Shown: piece after piece, positions 63,962 through 64,000 of the stretch | How positions within the stretch are numbered: the first letter of the stretch is position 1 | Layout of the letters: every line of letters starts with the position of its first letter | Assembly: GCA_031552145.1 (NCBI GenBank) | Contig: JAVBMV010000004.1 | Span: 1-64,000 of the forward strand | DNA from: JAVBMV01 sp031552145 | GTDB lineage: Bacteria; Myxococcota; Myxococcia; Myxococcales; UBA5297 | DNA: 64,000 nt | Reading direction: 5' to 3' | Program-made: the position numbers and the translations under genes | Notes under the pieces: generated by a model | Database searches by the model: none | What the model saw: the letters and a program-made list of their open reading frames with translations, nothing else | What the model was told of the DNA's origin: nothing

Positions 63962-64000
63962 AAGCTCCGTCCTCCCCTCTAGTCGACAGAGAAGTGGAAG

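Overview
The window holds about 50 protein genes, no rRNA or tRNA that I can see, no CRISPR array and no transposase. It falls into two stretches that look like different genomes. Bases 1 to about 12,200 favour CTG for Leu, use GAA freely for Glu and are rich in CCGGCC words. They suggest a Desulfobacterota-like (old deltaproteobacterial) bacterium. Bases from about 12,300 to the end favour CTC for Leu and GAG for Glu, with many GAGCTC/CTCGAG words. They suggest a Myxococcota-like bacterium: cysteine-rich lipoproteins, a DUF4388 protein, FHA pairs, and a LexA box of the Myxococcus type. The change falls inside the most conserved part of one gene, the membrane pyrophosphatase hppA. The contig is therefore probably a chimera joined there, though a real recombination event cannot be excluded from sequence alone.

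Left stretch (1-12.2 kb): infA with a TTG start; an M20 aminopeptidase; a 102-bp nested palindromic element in two tandem copies that runs right up to the start codon of a class A penicillin-binding protein (PbpC); a membrane-anchored TPR protein; a convergent block with bactofilin, a PHP-like hydrolase and a metallo-beta-lactamase-fold hydrolase; then the 3' part of hppA.

Right stretch (12.3-64 kb), in order: the 5' end of hppA with its promoter; a secreted PNGase F-like lipoprotein; an acyl-CoA synthetase plus methylmalonyl-CoA mutase cluster (mutA, mutB, meaB); a minus-strand group with a cysteine-rich lipoprotein, a spermidine-synthase-like membrane protein and asparaginase; a plus-strand group with a dihaem cytochrome, a DUF4388 protein, truD and tryptophanase; an Rrf2 regulator with a tandem SnoaL-like protein; a minus-strand run (two unknown envelope proteins, DedA, guaB, guaA); lexA with its own LexA box, and pepT; rel; two coupled FHA proteins; a DksA-type regulator; a diadenylate cyclase; a YbaK-type protein; an envelope operon (alpha-2-macroglobulin, pbpC, SpoIID-like); a trypsin-like lipoprotein; an O-antigen-ligase-like protein; prfC; and a large cysteine-rich repeat lipoprotein.

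Themes of the right stretch are stringent and nucleotide signalling (Rel, DksA, diadenylate cyclase, GuaBA), envelope defence (alpha-2-macroglobulin with thioester, PbpC, SpoIID-like, proteases), catabolism of amino acids and odd-chain or branched acyl units (tryptophanase, asparaginase, methylmalonyl-CoA mutase), and predatory or saprophytic surface proteins. Small non-coding signals worth attention are the 102-bp tandem palindromes, a 25-bp hairpin that overlaps the stop codons of two unrelated genes (meaB and guaA), and a 16-bp palindrome centred on two overlapping convergent stop codons.
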